Origin: Corynebacterium sputi DSM 45148
GTDB taxonomy: Bacteria; Actinomycetota; Actinomycetes; Mycobacteriales; Mycobacteriaceae
Direction of reading: 5' to 3'
DNA: 64,000 nucleotides
Assembly (NCBI RefSeq): GCF_000427865.1
Contig: NZ_ATYV01000017.1
Location: forward strand, 1-64,000
The notes below the pieces were generated by a model, which was given only the letters and a program-made list of their open reading frames with translations, had not been told where the DNA came from and did no database searches. Position numbers and translations under genes: made by a program. Within the stretch, counting starts at the first letter, position 1; every line of letters starts with the position of its first letter. Shown here piece by piece: positions 63,403 through 64,000 of this stretch.

Positions 63403-63957
63403 TCAGCCGTGAAGGCGGTTCGCGGCGCCGGTCATCGCGGAGATGATGGACTTTTCCGGCGTCTGTCCGAAGCCCATCGTCCATACCCGAGTGGTGTTGT
63501 GTGCGGCGTAGATGAAGGTGACCGTCGCCTCGAAGATCTCCAGCTGGTGGAATTCGACGATCTCGACGCGGTAGCCGGAGTCAGCCAGCAGGTTGGTTGC
63601 GGCGGACACCGGGCCCATTGCACTGACCTCACGGACTCGGGTGGTGGCGGAGCCGGTGCCACGGGCGGTGGTGATCTCTGCGGTGAAGTCGGAGCGTCCG
63701 GCGCGACCACGGGTCGAGGCGAAGTTTCGGATCTCCAAGGGGCCGCCGGTGGGGGCGTACGTCGCGGTGAACGTCTTCCAGTCCATGCCTCGTGCTTCTT
63801 GGCGCAGTCCGCGCGGCAGGCGGTGGCTGAAGCGGGCACGGAAGGGATCTTCCGCGAACGTGCGGGTAAAGGAAGATTCGTCCTGCGTCCCGGTTTCAGC
63901 TGAATCAGCCTGGAAAGTCATGGACGTGGACGTGTTCTTGCGGGTGCTGGTGAACAT
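63403..63957 (-). CDS. Stand-alone LeuA-type regulatory (2-isopropylmalate synthase dimerisation) domain protein
   Basis: A 184-residue protein with no catalytic TIM barrel. It resembles the C-terminal allosteric domain of 2-isopropylmalate synthase: GPLEIRNFASTRGRAGRSDF, AMGPVSAATNLLADSGYRVE, IVEFHQLEIFEATVTFIYAA and a terminal GFGQTPEKSIISAMTGAANR. A preceding segment with ARGMDWKTFTATY keeps the pre-domain link. It may bind leucine or partner with full-length LeuA. The ATG at 63955-63957 has a GAGGAA site; an internal ATG at 63919-63921 does not. Confidence 0.75.
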   Translation of the reverse strand: MFTSTRKNTSTSMTFQADSAETGTQDESSFTRTFAEDPFRARFSHRLPRGLRQEARGMDWKTFTATYAPTGGPLEIRNFASTRGRAGRSDFTAEITTARGTGSATTRVREVSAMGPVSAATNLLADSGYRVEIVEFHQLEIFEATVTFIYAAHNTTRVWTMGFGQTPEKSIISAMTGAANRLHG

Positions 63958-64000
63958 TGTGCTGCGTTCCTCACATGTCGAGAGATGTCTGGGATGTCCC

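Noticed and set aside
1-64000. tRNA, rRNA or CRISPR arrays
   Set aside because: No cloverleaf-like sequence with a T-loop, no rRNA-like block and no regularly spaced repeats were seen on reading both strands.

Overview
The window looks like a high-GC actinobacterial chromosome segment, most likely from the genus Corynebacterium. Evidence for this is established family and synteny knowledge plus what is visible here: a cys assimilation cluster with cysX, the glnX-glnH-pknG operon beside pta-ackA and an fprA-type reductase, a CG3035-type N-acetylglutamate synthase next to def, an LLM monooxygenase/FMN reductase pair of the CE1758/CE1759 kind, and DtxR-like and McbR-like operator sequences. No rRNA, tRNA or CRISPR array was seen.

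Layout. 1-2.1 kb: the end of an IS3-family element has cut off the 5' part of a uroporphyrinogen-III methyltransferase gene, which is followed by a HemD-like/winged-helix regulator (NnaR type). 2.0-4.0 kb: an ABC-F protein preceded by a leader that can fold as a four-segment attenuator. 4-12.8 kb: nucleoside hydrolase, a decayed YkvI-like membrane gene, an AraC regulator, a glutaminase-STAS fusion, the flavin monooxygenase/reductase pair, a TSUP permease and purT. 12.8-18.5 kb: two tandem RNHCP proteins, a TctCBA tricarboxylate transporter and two universal stress proteins. 18.5-29.4 kb: an ATPase/phosphoribosyltransferase pair, fpr2 and, divergently, a TSUP permease with cysIXHDN, then a sirohydrochlorin chelatase and a glutamine amidotransferase. 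Together these form a sulfate-to-sulfide route with its siroheme iron-insertion step and electron supply.

29.5-43 kb: a second FprA paralogue, pta-ackA, a secreted lipocalin, an M20-type amidohydrolase, an L,D-transpeptidase, and the glnX-glnH-pknG glutamate-sensing kinase operon. 43-51 kb: an ABC-2 exporter, a MarR/Bcr-CflA pair, xth, an RDD membrane protein and a two-gene iron locus behind a DtxR-like box. 51-57 kb: N-acetylglutamate synthase, peptide deformylase, a DUF3263 protein, a LytR_C protein, a YbdK-type glutamate-cysteine ligase and a siderophore-interacting protein with an N-terminal DUF2470 domain. 56.5-63.2 kb: a complete six-gene Mrp Na+/H+ antiporter operon (mrpA(B)CDEFG), then a stand-alone LeuA-regulatory-domain protein.

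The most unusual signal is not a gene. The 11-mer CGTCGGGAAGC (extended consensus about GGGACGTCGGGAAGCGAA) occurs eleven times, on both strands and in different reading phases, where well under one copy is expected by chance. Two of the copies sit in intergenic terminator structures. The second notable signal is the attenuator-like leader of the ABC-F gene.
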